From NCBI GenBank assembly GCA_019671135.1, contig JAHRHY010000019.1, forward strand, positions 930,001 to 994,000: a stretch of 64,000 nt of DNA. Reading direction: 5' to 3'. Positions 11,661 through 22,979 of the stretch are shown piece by piece; the first letter of the stretch is position 1; each line of letters begins with the position of its first letter. The translations under genes and the position numbers were made by a program. Under the pieces are notes generated by a model, which did no database searches, was not told the DNA's origin, and worked only from the letters and a program-made list of their open reading frames with translations. The stretch is from Linnemannia hyalina (lineage: Eukaryota > Mortierellomycota > Mortierellomycetes > Mortierellales > Mortierellaceae).

Positions 11661-11817
11661 CGTATCTGTCTTCTCTTTCTCACTCTCTCTCCATCCCTTC
11701 TCTTCTCTTCTCTCTGGCCTCCTTCTCTTAGTTTTTTTTTCACTATTCATTTTCATCCTTTTCTCTCCTTTCCAACCGTTTCGTTCAATCCGGCAACCGT
11801 CGTCTTGACTGTTTTCT

Positions 11818-11825
11818 TATAAATA
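11818..11825 (+). promoter_or_regulatory. TATA box, gene at 12,347
   Basis: TATAAATA followed by CTCC, with a CT-rich initiator region about 30 bp downstream. This implies a leader of close to 500 nt. Confidence 0.45.
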
Positions 11826-12346
11826 CTCCTTCAATCGCTTTCGTCTTTTTTCTTCACTCACAGGCAACAAGCAATTCTTTAAATTATATTCTTCCTTCTC
11901 CACAGCTCTCCAACTCTTTGTTCTTTCAATTGTGTATTATTTCTTTTCGCTCACCATCGTTTTTCCTCCCCAAACAAACACATTTTACGCATTTGCGCTC
12001 GTCCAATCCCACCCCCCAGATCTCTTCTCTCCGGCCGCCTCGACTCTTGTTCCAATTCTCATCTACATCTCTCCTCTGTCTTTTTGTCACTCTCTTCTCT
12101 TCCTCCTCGTTCGTTACATCCCCAGACCTTTTTCTTTGTTTACTTCTATTCACCTTTCTCCCGCTTTCTCTCTCCCCTTTACCTTCTTCTCACCCCAACC
12201 TCCAAGCCTGGTCACTCCTACTGGAATCGCTCCCTCAAGCAAATCTTCTAACACAACCGAGTACCATCTCTCTTACAACCCCTTATTTCCGATTTCCCAC
12301 CAAATCAACAACTAAAAACATCAACAACACAACAAATAATCGCACC

Positions 12347-13207
12347 ATGGCCTTGACCGAACAACATGCAGCCGACTCCTTTTTCCAAACCACACACGTC
12401 CGAGTCGATTCGAAGCTGCATTCGGATTCATCCTCAGAGAAGGTTGACGATTCGAGCTTTGCCTCCTCCCTACAACGTCCCCTCACAAGCGGTCTTCGAC
12501 GTTGCGCTGGCACAAGAGACTTGACCAGGTATGTGCCTTCTCTCCTTTTGACCAGGATGCGTATATTAATTGGCTGATCTTTTGGTTTTGTGTTACCTTT
12601 CGTTGTTCTCGCACTCATTTCTCCACATTTTTGCCATGAGTAGCATACGACCCAACGTCAACTATTGCGCCAAAGTCTCTGTCGAATACATGCTGGGCGA
12701 TCCATCGACACCATTCCACACGCAATCCTGGAAGCCAGTGATCGGAGCTGACAAGACAAACGAAGACGTTTTCGTCGACAACGTGAGTGTCCCACTAACC
12801 TGCATTTTCAATCAATTGCCCCACCCCACCCTTCTCTTTATTTTGCACATTGAGGTGGTTGAGTATGTAGACTAATTGCATTTTACACCTTTTCATGGCT
12901 ATAGTTGGAGACAGTGTGCAGGTTCAAGAAGACGCTATACACACAACTGTACCCAAATACAGCGGAAGGGTCTCAAGACACATGGCCTGAGTTGACACTG
13001 TACCGGAAAACGGGCGACTCCGGGTACGAGGCGATCGACGGAGACCAAGAGGCGCTGTACATGTTTGCACTCAAGGATGGCGATCAGATTGTGCTTCTGG
13101 TGAATGACACCGAGGATGGAGGCCGGACAGGACTGGGTCGCGACTCGATTGCCCAATGGGTCCAAGCTATCCGTGCACAACATGAGTTTGAGGCTATGGA
13201 CTTGTAA
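12347..13207 (+). CDS. Small protein of unknown function, three exons
   Basis: Exons 12347-12528, 12644-12782 and 12905-13207 join in phase to 207 residues. Donors are GTATGT and GTGAGT; acceptors are GAGTAG and TATAG. The first 50 residues are Ser-rich and probably disordered. From about residue 62 the pattern is strand-rich: VNYCAKVSVEYML, a WKPVIG strand, then LETVCRFKKTLYTQL as a likely helix, ELTLYRK, and LKDGDQIVLLVND near the end. That alternation, with a final DGDQIVL-type strand, resembles a ubiquitin-like beta-grasp fold, but this is only a pattern match and I cannot name the family. No signal peptide or membrane segment is seen. The gene is real (coding-like sequence in all exons, consistent splicing); its function is not known. 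Confidence 0.75.
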
Positions 13208-14491
13208 GGCGGAGTACACGAGAGTGTAGAGGATAAGGAGGGAGGGTGGGGTACGCCCATTACTTTTTCATCTCTCATTCTCCTACCCTCCCTTCTCCCT
13301 TCGACCTCACTCTCCGTTCTCGTTCCATCTCATTGCGCTCTTCACTCGAATTGGATTTTTCACGTCGAGTGGTTGGCGATATCCATCATTGTCTTGTTCG
13401 TCTTACTGCGAATTTTTTTTCCTTCTTCTATCATCATTATGGTCCAAAGGACCATTATAATCACTCTTGTAACAAAACAGTTTCTTTACACACGCACATA
13501 GACCGTTCTTCTCCTTCGTTTCATTTCTCCTTGCACTTTCTTCTCTCTTTCTGTACAATTCTTTCTATCTAGCACCACCACATAAACTTGTCATATTTTT
13601 TCCGTTCTTTCGATATGACCCATTTTGTAATTAATCAAAGACCAATTGATAAAGTGGTTCGGAGGATTTTGATGTGCGGTCAATTGAGGCCTGTGCGCTG
13701 ATTTTGATTATTTTTTGATTGCGTTGTATGAGAGGGCATGTGTCGCTCTTGAAGGTGCTGTAGTGGTCCAGGGGTGTGTATAGGATGAGGCGTGTGAGGT
13801 TTGAAGTTGCTGTGGGTGTTAGTTCCCACCGTTCCTGTTGGATCAATCGCTGTAGCCGTTTTTTTCACTGCGCGAGATGCTGACATATCCTTCCTTCTGC
13901 AAGGTAAGGTAATAAAGTGGTCATAGCTCAATGGAATATACATGCGATGTACTTCGTCAGCAGCCTTGAAAAGGCCCGATATCTTTCTATCTGTACGGAT
14001 GCGTGGTCATGGCGATATTTAGCGATCAATTAATTGTCACAAAAGTAAGAGACGAGAGATACTAAGAGCCATACCATTGATGTCTGTCGCAAAAGATAAA
14101 CATTGCAGGGGGCGCAGACAGATTCAACTGATCGCTGATCATTTATCAGAGTATCACTTTTCTTGATGCGTGCTGTGCGCCGCGACTCGTCGTGTCAGCG
14201 TGGAACCATCAATTGTGGAAATCTCTTGACTGATGGCCCATAGCCAGCGAATAAAAAGTAACCCCTGGGAGAAAAGAGGAAAATTTTCGATCGCATGTCC
14301 TGCACAACTCCTTTTAACGACCGACAGAAAGAAGCCAAGGAACTACTTTTTCTTTCTTTTTTCCACACAAAAACCACCAACCCAGACCCAGCAACCCCAT
14401 CGCCAACCGCCAAACCTCACTGCACATAACGCGCGCCCGCTCCGGTACACTCACACACCATCAACATCTCCAGTGACATCAACAAAGCTAA
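13208..14491. other. Intergenic region
   Basis: Holds the CT-rich 3' end of the upstream gene, an AT-rich middle and the promoter of the MRH-domain gene. No coding sequence or RNA gene was recognised. Confidence 0.55.
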
Positions 14492-16200
14492 ATGCTGACG
14501 TTCAAGAAACAGGCGTTCGCCTTGACCATCGTGATGGCATTCATCGCCCTCGCCACACAGACCCAGGCCGCCGACGAACCAGATTGCACAGTGACCCACC
14601 CTTCGACGGGCAAGTTCTATGACCTCCGCCCACTGACCAAGAAGGATAATGAGTAAAGGATCAAAGAATGAACCAAAATACGCAAAGAATAATGATGAGC
14701 CGCTCATGTGCGGAAAAACAGCAGGAAGGGAAAACATGAAACTAACAACTCATACTACTTTCTCTTTCTTCTCTCGCCTTGTGATTTATATATATATTTT
14801 TTTTCTAGCGACGACTGGACACCGGATACAGGAAAAGACCAATCGATGGAGTTCAAGTTGAATGTGTGTCAGAAGGTGCAGAAGAAGGAGCTGGATATCA
14901 AGTATCCTGAGGACGTCGCGTCCTGGGGCAAGCGGAACAAGGGCACTTCATTAGGGTGAGTTGGATTCTCATCAGTTCAGATAGGTGTCTTCGCGGTTCT
15001 TGCGTTGATGAGAGGTGACAGTTCTAACGTCCCTGTATTCGTTTTTGCTGCTGTGTGCGTATTTAGAAAGCTGAGCAAGACACCTGTCTTCAGAGGTATG
15101 TCCGTCACTTGTAGGAAGAACCTTGTCTCGCTCTGCTTGGATGATCAAGTTGGACTTGTGAAACTCACCCTCTGTACTTTTCTTTTATCATTATTAATAG
15201 GCGACAGCTTGATTCTGGAGTACACAAATGGCGATGACTGCCCCAATGCTGCCAACTACCGAAAGTCGACTACGATCCAGTTCGTTTGTGATACTTCTGT
15301 CAGCGGACAGGTATGTATCTACCTTTTCTACATTATCCGAGGATATTCTGAACATAGCTATGGAAACCACAACATCAAAAAATGGAGTTTCAGGATATGG
15401 CGGGTACCAAAAGTCGAAGGAGCAAAAGGACAGGGAGATAAAAGGATGGGCTGCTGCCAAGAAATATTTCATATCAATTGCTACGTGGCACAAATGCCCT
15501 GACCAACTGACTCTTTTTTTTGGTCCATCTCTTCATCTCGTTTTAATTTCATCTCGTGCTGTTTGTGTGATCCTGCAGGGCAACCCTTACTTGATCTCGA
15601 GCTCAAACGACTGCAGCTACTGGTTTGTGTGGCGTACACCTGTGGCCTGCTCGGCTGATCGTCCCAGCGGCGGCAGCGGCGGTGGCGTTTTTGGCACTAT
15701 GTAAGTTGACATATCAGGAAGAATCCACGGAACTCAAAGGTGCAATTGATACGTATATGTATGAGAGCATTTGGATACTTCTGTACTCACCAAGGTATCT
15801 CGCTGGTTTTTGTAGTATCGGAGTGGTTGTGGCGGTGTATTTCTTGGGAGGCATTGCATATAACCGCGTCGTCCACCATGCCCGCGGCTTGAAGCAGATC
15901 CCCAACTATCAGATCTGGGTTGAAGGCTTTGACTTTATCAAGGTAAATATCTCCGAGGAGCTCAGGAATGTCATGCTAGGAAGAGCATTTGTCCATGTTA
16001 ATGGCAGCTGCGACGGTCTGGAATGGTCTGCTAACAACAATCTTGTTTTTTTTTTCTTCCATGTTCCTTAGGATATGGCGATCATTTTGTTTGCAAAGTG
16101 CTACCGCCCCAAGCGCTCGCAGTCGTCATACCATAACCTGCCTGTCGACTCCGAAATCAACACGTTGATCGACGACGACTATGAGGATGACGAGGTTTAA
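14492..16200 (+). CDS. MRH-domain type I membrane protein (mannose-6-phosphate receptor/Atg27-like)
   Basis: Seven exons (14492-14652, 14809-14955, 15067-15095, 15201-15310, 15579-15700, 15816-15942, 16072-16200) join in phase to 274 residues. Residues 1-26 are a signal peptide ending TQTQA. The lumenal part carries cysteines in an MRH layout, including LEYTNGDDC, RKSTTIQFVCD and the C-terminal DCSYWFVWRTPVAC. A single membrane helix (IIGVVVAVYFLGGIAYN) follows at about 190-206, then RGLKQIPNYQIW. The cytosolic tail has YHNL (a Yxx-phi sorting signal) and an acidic end DDDYEDDEV. Such proteins cycle between Golgi, endosome and vacuole to sort cargo (Mrl1) or support autophagy (Atg27). I cannot separate the two roles by sequence. 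One exon is only 29 nt. Confidence 0.85.
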
Positions 16201-17372
16201 ACCTCTCATGGAACTCAATCAGGAGGAAAGAACGCCAAAGGATGCGATTGCTAGACATATTCGTATGGCATGGCGTGGAAAGCGAATGAGAATGATCGAG
16301 TGTGAACAATAGCAAGGAGTAATAAACCCAGAAGGAGAAGGAAGGTGTGAACTGATAATCATGGAGATGTTCATCGACTAGACCGTTTGTTCCTGAGCCG
16401 GTGATGAAATCCCCGATCACAACAACAAACGAACTATGTGTTTTTGATCAGTTATTTTTCTGCGACTGACACCACTGGGTTCGAACCTGCAGGAAACCCT
16501 TGTTTTATCAGACTTTATTTTTTATTTCTTTTTTTCCCGCCCAATCTTGATGCTCATTCATACACTTTGCGCTCACACTCACACACATACTCACACATGG
16601 ATATGTATGTTTGTATGTGGAGCACTACAACCTGAATTGAACAAAGGGCAAGGAGAACTCCAAAGGATGTCGGAAGAGTGTCTTTGGTGATGGAGGCGGA
16701 TTTAATGAAAGCAAAAAGAAGCAGGGACACGTGGGATTTGTTGCTGTTTGGTGTGTCTCCCAGTCGTTGTCTCTCGCCCTGTCCTGCACTGTCGGTTTAT
16801 TGACACCAAGAAAAGATGCACTGTCCCCCTCCCCTTCCTCTCTGAACAACAGAAATAATAGACGCACACCCATGCCCATTGCATGTACGGTATCAATCCA
16901 CAGTTACACTTTTCTACTCCTCCTCTTCTGACTTCTGAGCACCACCACCACACACAGACACGCCGACTGATAAACACAAGGGTATGTCTGAGTGTGTGGG
17001 TGTGTGGCATTAGGTACAGGCTCAAAGTCTGATAAAAACTTGAGCCCAGTCAGCCAGTCTTTTCCGCCTTTCTTTTTTTTTTCTTTGTCCTCTCATCAAC
17101 TTTTTTTTTATTCTTCTTCTCCTCATCCACCCCCTCTTTTTTATTTTCCACTCATTCCCATCTTCCTTCATTACGCCCCCCACCTCTTCTCCACCCTCCC
17201 TCTCTATTCACGCCCGATACCATAATCTTTTCCTTACCTCACCTTTCACGCCGTTTTTTTCTTGTCCTTCTCATTCAATTGCATATTACCCCTTCTTGTA
17301 CCTTTTTCTACTCATAACTCCCATCTTACGTTTTTTTTCTTTTCACCAAATACCACAACAACCACAAAAAAA
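16201..17372. other. Intergenic region and CT-rich leader of PPP4R1
   Basis: Begins with the 3' UTR of the MRH gene. From about 17,060 the plus strand is a pyrimidine tract typical of 5' leaders here. No gene is seen. A GGTTCGAACC near 16,479 is not part of a tRNA fold. Confidence 0.55.
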
Positions 17373-20300
17373 ATGGCGGGTATGTGAAGAAACAAGGGAA
17401 CCAACCACCTGTCCCTGTCGAATTGAAGAGGAAGGACAAGGAGAGACAGAAAGAGGGGAAGACAGGGAGAGGGGTGTGTGCATGAAGTTTCCTCGAACCA
17501 TACAACGAACGACCGACAGAGGGAATATCCCTTTTTTCCTCCTTCTGTTTCTCTGTCAAGACAAATGAGGAATAGCAGGATGAACCAGGCCGAGCAAGAG
17601 CAAGAGCAAGAGCTCAAAGAAGCAATGGCAATATCATCTCTTTTCTTTACCTCGGGCACTTTTTTTTAGGCCTGTTGTTTACAATTTGTTTATTTTTGTG
17701 AGCAAAAGGTAACAAAGGCTGAAAGGGGGAGAGAGACAGAGAGAGACAGAGAGAGAGAGAGTGAAAGAGGTTGATGAATAGAAAAATAATAATAATGGCA
17801 AAAACGAGGGTGGGTTCGTCATCTTACCACGAGCTCTCCTCCTTTCAATTTCTCATTTTTTTTGGTCCTCCCTTGTGCTCTTTTTACAAAAATGGTTGGT
17901 CGTTATTATGATCATGAACAGGGAATGACTAGCGTGAAGGAAGAGAGGAAGCGTTGACGTCTGTGGGTTGCAGCGATGGGGTCTTTGATGTTGTTATTAT
18001 TGTTCCTGTTTGAAGGAGATGAAAAAAAGGATATGCTGGCTTATGGAAGACAGCGTGACAGAAATAACGAACCTTGCGGAGAAGAAAAAATAAAAAGACA
18101 AAAAAAGGGACAGGGAGAGAGAGAGAGAGGAACAAAGACAATGGGAGTCGATGCAAGTGGTATGTGTATGTGAGCTAAGGCCATGCTATGCACTCACTTA
18201 AGTACACACACGACCATCCCCTACTTCTCCATCGATCGATATCGACGAGAGAAGATAAAGAAGCATAAAGAAAAAACAAAGCGGCGTACAAAGCCATGGG
18301 CACTGCGATTATTATTGACATCTCGCTCTTTTTTTTATGTCTCCGCTCGGTAGATCTCGGCTTGTATTTTGCAGAGGAAGAGCAGCTCGCACAGGAGGAC
18401 AAGGCGTTGTCGCAGCTCGTTATGTCCACCGACCAGGACGACACCTTCGACCCTGTCGATACTGAGGATCTTTTGGCTCAGATGAGTTCAGGTAAGCGCA
18501 GCTTCTCAATCGGATTGATCAAGCACCAGCACCAGCAGCAACAGCAGCAACAAACACCAGCCCGACCTGAACGAACAACAAGAACAAGTGACAGGAACGA
18601 TAAGGGAACTAAGCCGACAACTCTAAAAGCGCACACCGAGTTTATTTCTTACTCTCCTAAATCCTTTTACTTCTCGGGCTTTTGGGTTCTAGGATCTATC
18701 GTCTCTCGCGGAATGGAGCTTGACGAGGACACGGATATGGCCCAGCTCTTTGCCGAACCCAACCTCACTGCTGTCGAAAAGGCACAGCTGATGGCCCGGA
18801 GTGAATACGAGTACCATCGGTAAGGATAACTAGAGGCTGGTTATAATTCACATCCCTCCAAAAGAACAGCGCAAGAATATTGTTTTTGGATATATATGTG
18901 TGTGTGTGTATGCAACCAACAACGGCGCTGTTGTCGATTCATTGGCTCGTTCAATAAGCGATGCGATAGACACCGCCTAGCCCATCTTGTTTTTAGAGTG
19001 GGGCGTAGAGGAAAACAACAAAGGACAGCATCCACACACACAAACAACTTTTATTAGCTGTACGACAATATCTACTGGCCTTCTTCTCCCTTCCATTTTG
19101 CCAATGCATGGTTTGTGCAACCGCAACTCACCCACGACGGAGTAAATGGCTCTCAACTTTTTGTTATTTGTCTTCTTCTTCAACACTAGCTCGTTCTTGG
19201 CGAGAGAATTGCCAACTCTCCTGATCCAGATGAACACTCGACAGGCAATAGTCCAGGTCATCCCCATCATCCGCAACTTTTCACTGGACCCCATGGATAC
19301 CGTCAGAGAGTCGTTGGCTTCCCAGCTGGACAAGATTGTGCTGCATTTCTATCAGGTATGAAAACAGCAGCTCCATACAAATGCAGACAGGGCCGATCGG
19401 TCGTCCAGGGAACTCGTAGATATGCACGATTGAGCTTTGCACAAGTGATTGTTCATTTTGAGTTTTTTTGTTAATGCTCACTGTTGGTCTATCTCTTTAT
19501 TCATATTGGTTTAGAACTCTATTATTGATCACACCATTAATGCATCCCCGACCGACTACAGCCTCCACACGGAAAACATGCAGGACGACGACGCCGAAAG
19601 CGGCACTTCACAGAACGACCAGGAGCCCGGCCCTCCTCCACCTCTCCCACATGACATTTTCACGCCCGTCTTCTTGAACCTGCTACTGGATCAAAACGCA
19701 GACATTGCCCACCAAACTCGACTCGCCATTGTATCTGTGGCCGAGAACATACCGGACAATGTCATGGAGAGCGAGATCCTGCACGGCATTATTACTGGAC
19801 TGGAACGACTATATAACCCCGACAGCTATGGAGGACTTGATAGCGACCCCTTTGCATCGCACAGAGACGATCAAGATGGAGAAGCAGAGCTAGGCAAAAT
19901 GCTCGTCGTTGTGGTAAGAAAGTGGTCCTGCAGTGGATGATACTTTTGTTTGCAGCTTTGCAAGGTTCATTTTTTTTCTAACCCCTAGGTCCCTTTTCAC
20001 ATCCGCATTGCACATAGCTCCTCACATCGCTGGCGACACTATTGGGACCGGAGCGGTGTACCACCGTCATTATTCCTACTCTCGAGCGGTTCATGGGCAA
20101 CTCTCAGTTCTACGTTCGCAAGGTCAGTGAACATTTTGCAGGACTCTTTGAAATGCGTTGTCGGCTGGATATCAATCGGCATTTTTCTAACTAGCAAAAG
20201 TATCTGCTTCTTATTTTCGCCAACAGGAAATTGTAATGGCACTGGGAGCACTGTTCAGGGTGGTGGATCAGGCTGTAGCGGTAGAACGACTGGTGCCTCT

Positions 20301-22979
20301 CTACGACGCGTTTGTTCAGGACGACACTTGGCACATTCGACGAGCCTGCTGCACCATCCTAGCTTCTTTGCTCTCTGTATTGCCAGTCGACGTGAAGGCC
20401 AGCAAGGCGGAAGAGATTTACGACATCTTTTCAGTCGATGTCAGTCGCAGTGTCCGCAGCTCGATCATGGAAGTTCTGGGAGAAGTCATTGCAGGATTCG
20501 AACACGAGCAGGTGCCCGAGTCCCTCCTGAACCACTTTTTGGCAATGGGTCAGCATCCCCTGAACGATCATGAGCGTGCCGTCATGTGCGCCTTCAGCTT
20601 CCCAGGTACGCCACATGTTCAATGACTAAATCTTTGAGATGCGGGAATTGTGGACTATATACTAATATTACTCCTACGTTTCATTGTGTGACATTAGCTG
20701 TTATTTTGACTGCAGGTCGGTCGAAGTGGGATATCATGAAGCCAGTATACATGAAGCTAGCTGGAACTTTTAGAACCCCAATTAGGCGGTCCCTGGCTTG
20801 TTCATTGCATGAGGTTGCCAAGGTGCTGGGGCCAGAGCTGGCCGATCAGGATCTGGCCGTGGCTTTTGCTGATTGTCTGAAGGCCGAGGACGAAGTCAGG
20901 GAGGGCGTGTTGGCACATTTCATCGAGTTTTTAGCCTGCCTTTCACCCGAATGTCGGTCGGAATCGCTTCAGCACTTGTACCGGGCATGGATCGATCTGG
21001 AGCGCTCAAGTCAATGGCGCACAAGGGATACTCTTGCAGCACAGCTCCCAAGTCTCTGCGAAATTGTTGACGGAAAGGACGTTCTGCAGGTCGTGATGCC
21101 TCTGTGTGTCAAGGCCTGCACGGACACCGTCGCTGTTGTTCGCGAATCTGGAGTCAGGTCGTTCACCGCATTCTGGGAGATCAGCGATCGCTTCGGATCT
21201 ATTCCTATCCCCAAGGATACTGATTGCAAGCCTGACGGACTCGACTTTCCCGTGTTGGACGAAAAGGAAGCAGATGAGCACCGGAGAAGGTCCCAGTCCC
21301 CCGAGCTCCTTTTCCAACAGCGCGACGAGGATGATGTCGAGATGGAGGATGTCACCGAGGACTTTGACAAGATCTCTCGGGTTGTCGTAAAGGTTACCGC
21401 TGAACAAGAGTCCGAGTCGGAATCGGAGGGAGAGCAGGAACAGATGGACATGGAAACCACAGAGCGAGCCTTTACTACTGTAAAGGAGCAAATCGTTTAT
21501 CAGACCACCGACTTTGCTCTCAATGGAGGGTTCAGGTCTCGCGTCGTTGCTGTCCAGATCATCCAGTCTCTGGTGGAGCAAGGTCTTTCGATTCCAGAAT
21601 TCGAGGAGCACTTCGTGTCCCTTTTAGCGGACCACCTCGGAGTCGACTCTGTGGCCAACGTCCGTATCTCTGTTGCCAAGGTCGTGAGCTGGGTTATCAA
21701 TGGCTCGTATTTCGGCGACCAGGCTGTCTCGCCCCTTATTCAGGAACTGCAGGAAGCGTTGCAGCAGGACTCTGACCGTGATGTCCGTGCGTACTCTGGA
21801 GGACCCGCCGAGTTGCCCAAGCCCAAAAAGTCCAAAAAGAAGAAGGCGACCAAGCAGAAGAAGGCGACCAGAACTGTCACGGTCTTTCACCAGAACCCCA
21901 AGAATGGCGAGATGGAGGTCATGCAGCGCGAGGAGAACGAGGATGGTACTGAGGTCCACGTGTTGTTTGAGGGCGAGGATCTTTTGAGCGATGACAATGA
22001 TGCCGACGAGGACGACGATGATGACTCGGATGAGTATGACAGCAGTGACGAGGAGCTCAAGGTCGGGTCCCACAGACTGCCCCTGACCCTGGTCGGATCT
22101 CGTTCAAGAAAGTCAATTGACCCTTGGGACGATGACATGTCGCGTACCAATAGCAATGGACTGGATCCATTGTCAAGTTCCGACGAAAGTGACGAAGATA
22201 CAGATGGAGTGGATGGAGTTGTCCCCTCAGCAGCCCCCCATGTCAACGGCACCCGTCCTCTCGATATCGAAGCCGGCGAGCCCCTGGATTCCTCGAGCGA
22301 TTCGGACGAGAGCGAGCCTGAGCTTGAGATGGATTCTCAGGAGGATGATATCGACTCGTCTGACAGCACCGCCAGCACTTCTTCTGACGCCGTTTTCGTT
22401 CCTCTGTCCACCACACCCATCGCCAACTCGACCGCAACATCGATGACACCTCTGAGCTATGCCGATTCGGTCAGGAACAGCGACGATACCAGGACAAGAG
22501 CAGCAACGGCAGCAGCACTGGCCAGCAATGTCAGCTCATTGACCTCGTTCTGCCAGGCAAACATCCCCGAACCTCCTTGCCCCTCAACAACCAAGGAGTC
22601 ATTGCTGGATGATCACACCTTGTATTCATTCAGGTTGCCGTCAAAGTCGGGCGTCAAACTGCAGCTCTCGGCCGCGTCAAGCAACAAGGAGCCGAATTTT
22701 GCAGTGCCACTGTCACCCCTGTTTCCATCCCTCTCGTCCAGCAATTCTTCAACAAGTTCATCATCTGCTATATCGAATTACTCGACATCTTCGGCATCTT
22801 CATCAACCTCTTCCTCAGCAGCAGCGGCGGCTGTAGCTGCAGCTTCACTTCCATTCTCGTACGCGTCGGTGGTTGTCTCGGGCGCAGCTGCAGCTGCAGC
22901 GGCCGCTACTTCATCCCGCGCATTCTCACCGCCTCTCTCTCCTCCCATGACCGAGACTGCCGTCGCATTGACCTTTTAA
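17373..22979 (+). CDS. PPP4R1: Protein phosphatase 4 regulatory subunit 1-like HEAT-repeat protein
   Basis: A scaffold/regulatory subunit that would bind the PP4 (or a PP2A-like) catalytic subunit. Exons: 17373-17379, 18354-18491, 18693-18819, 19190-19355, 19515-19913, 20018-20122, 20227-20605 and 20698-22979, giving 1200 residues. HEAT units are clear: FYVRKEIVMALGALF, WHIRRACCTILASLL, and FPAVILTAGRSKW followed by RRSLACSLHEVAKVLG, which align with animal PPP4R1. That alignment also chooses the acceptor at 20,697 over a second in-frame AG 18 bp later. After about residue 700 the protein becomes low-complexity: acidic DDDDDSDEYDSSDEE, then Ser- and Ala-rich runs. Exon 1 codes only for MA plus one base and is followed by a 974-nt intron; its MADL start resembles the animal protein. 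This first exon is the least certain part. Confidence 0.87.

Larger units (their letters stand above)
8736..12346. other. Long gene-poor interval
   Basis: No gene is supported. Reading frames here, including a 227-codon one at 9243-9926 (-), are low-complexity, rich in R/K/E or S/F/L, and lack splice logic or known motifs. From about 11,550 the plus strand becomes strongly CT-rich, as is usual before start codons in this genome, and belongs to the leader of the gene at 12,347. Confidence 0.6.

Noticed and set aside
16470..16500. GGTTCGAACC resembling a tRNA T-loop
   Set aside because: No five-pair T stem on either strand, and no matching A-box or acceptor stem.
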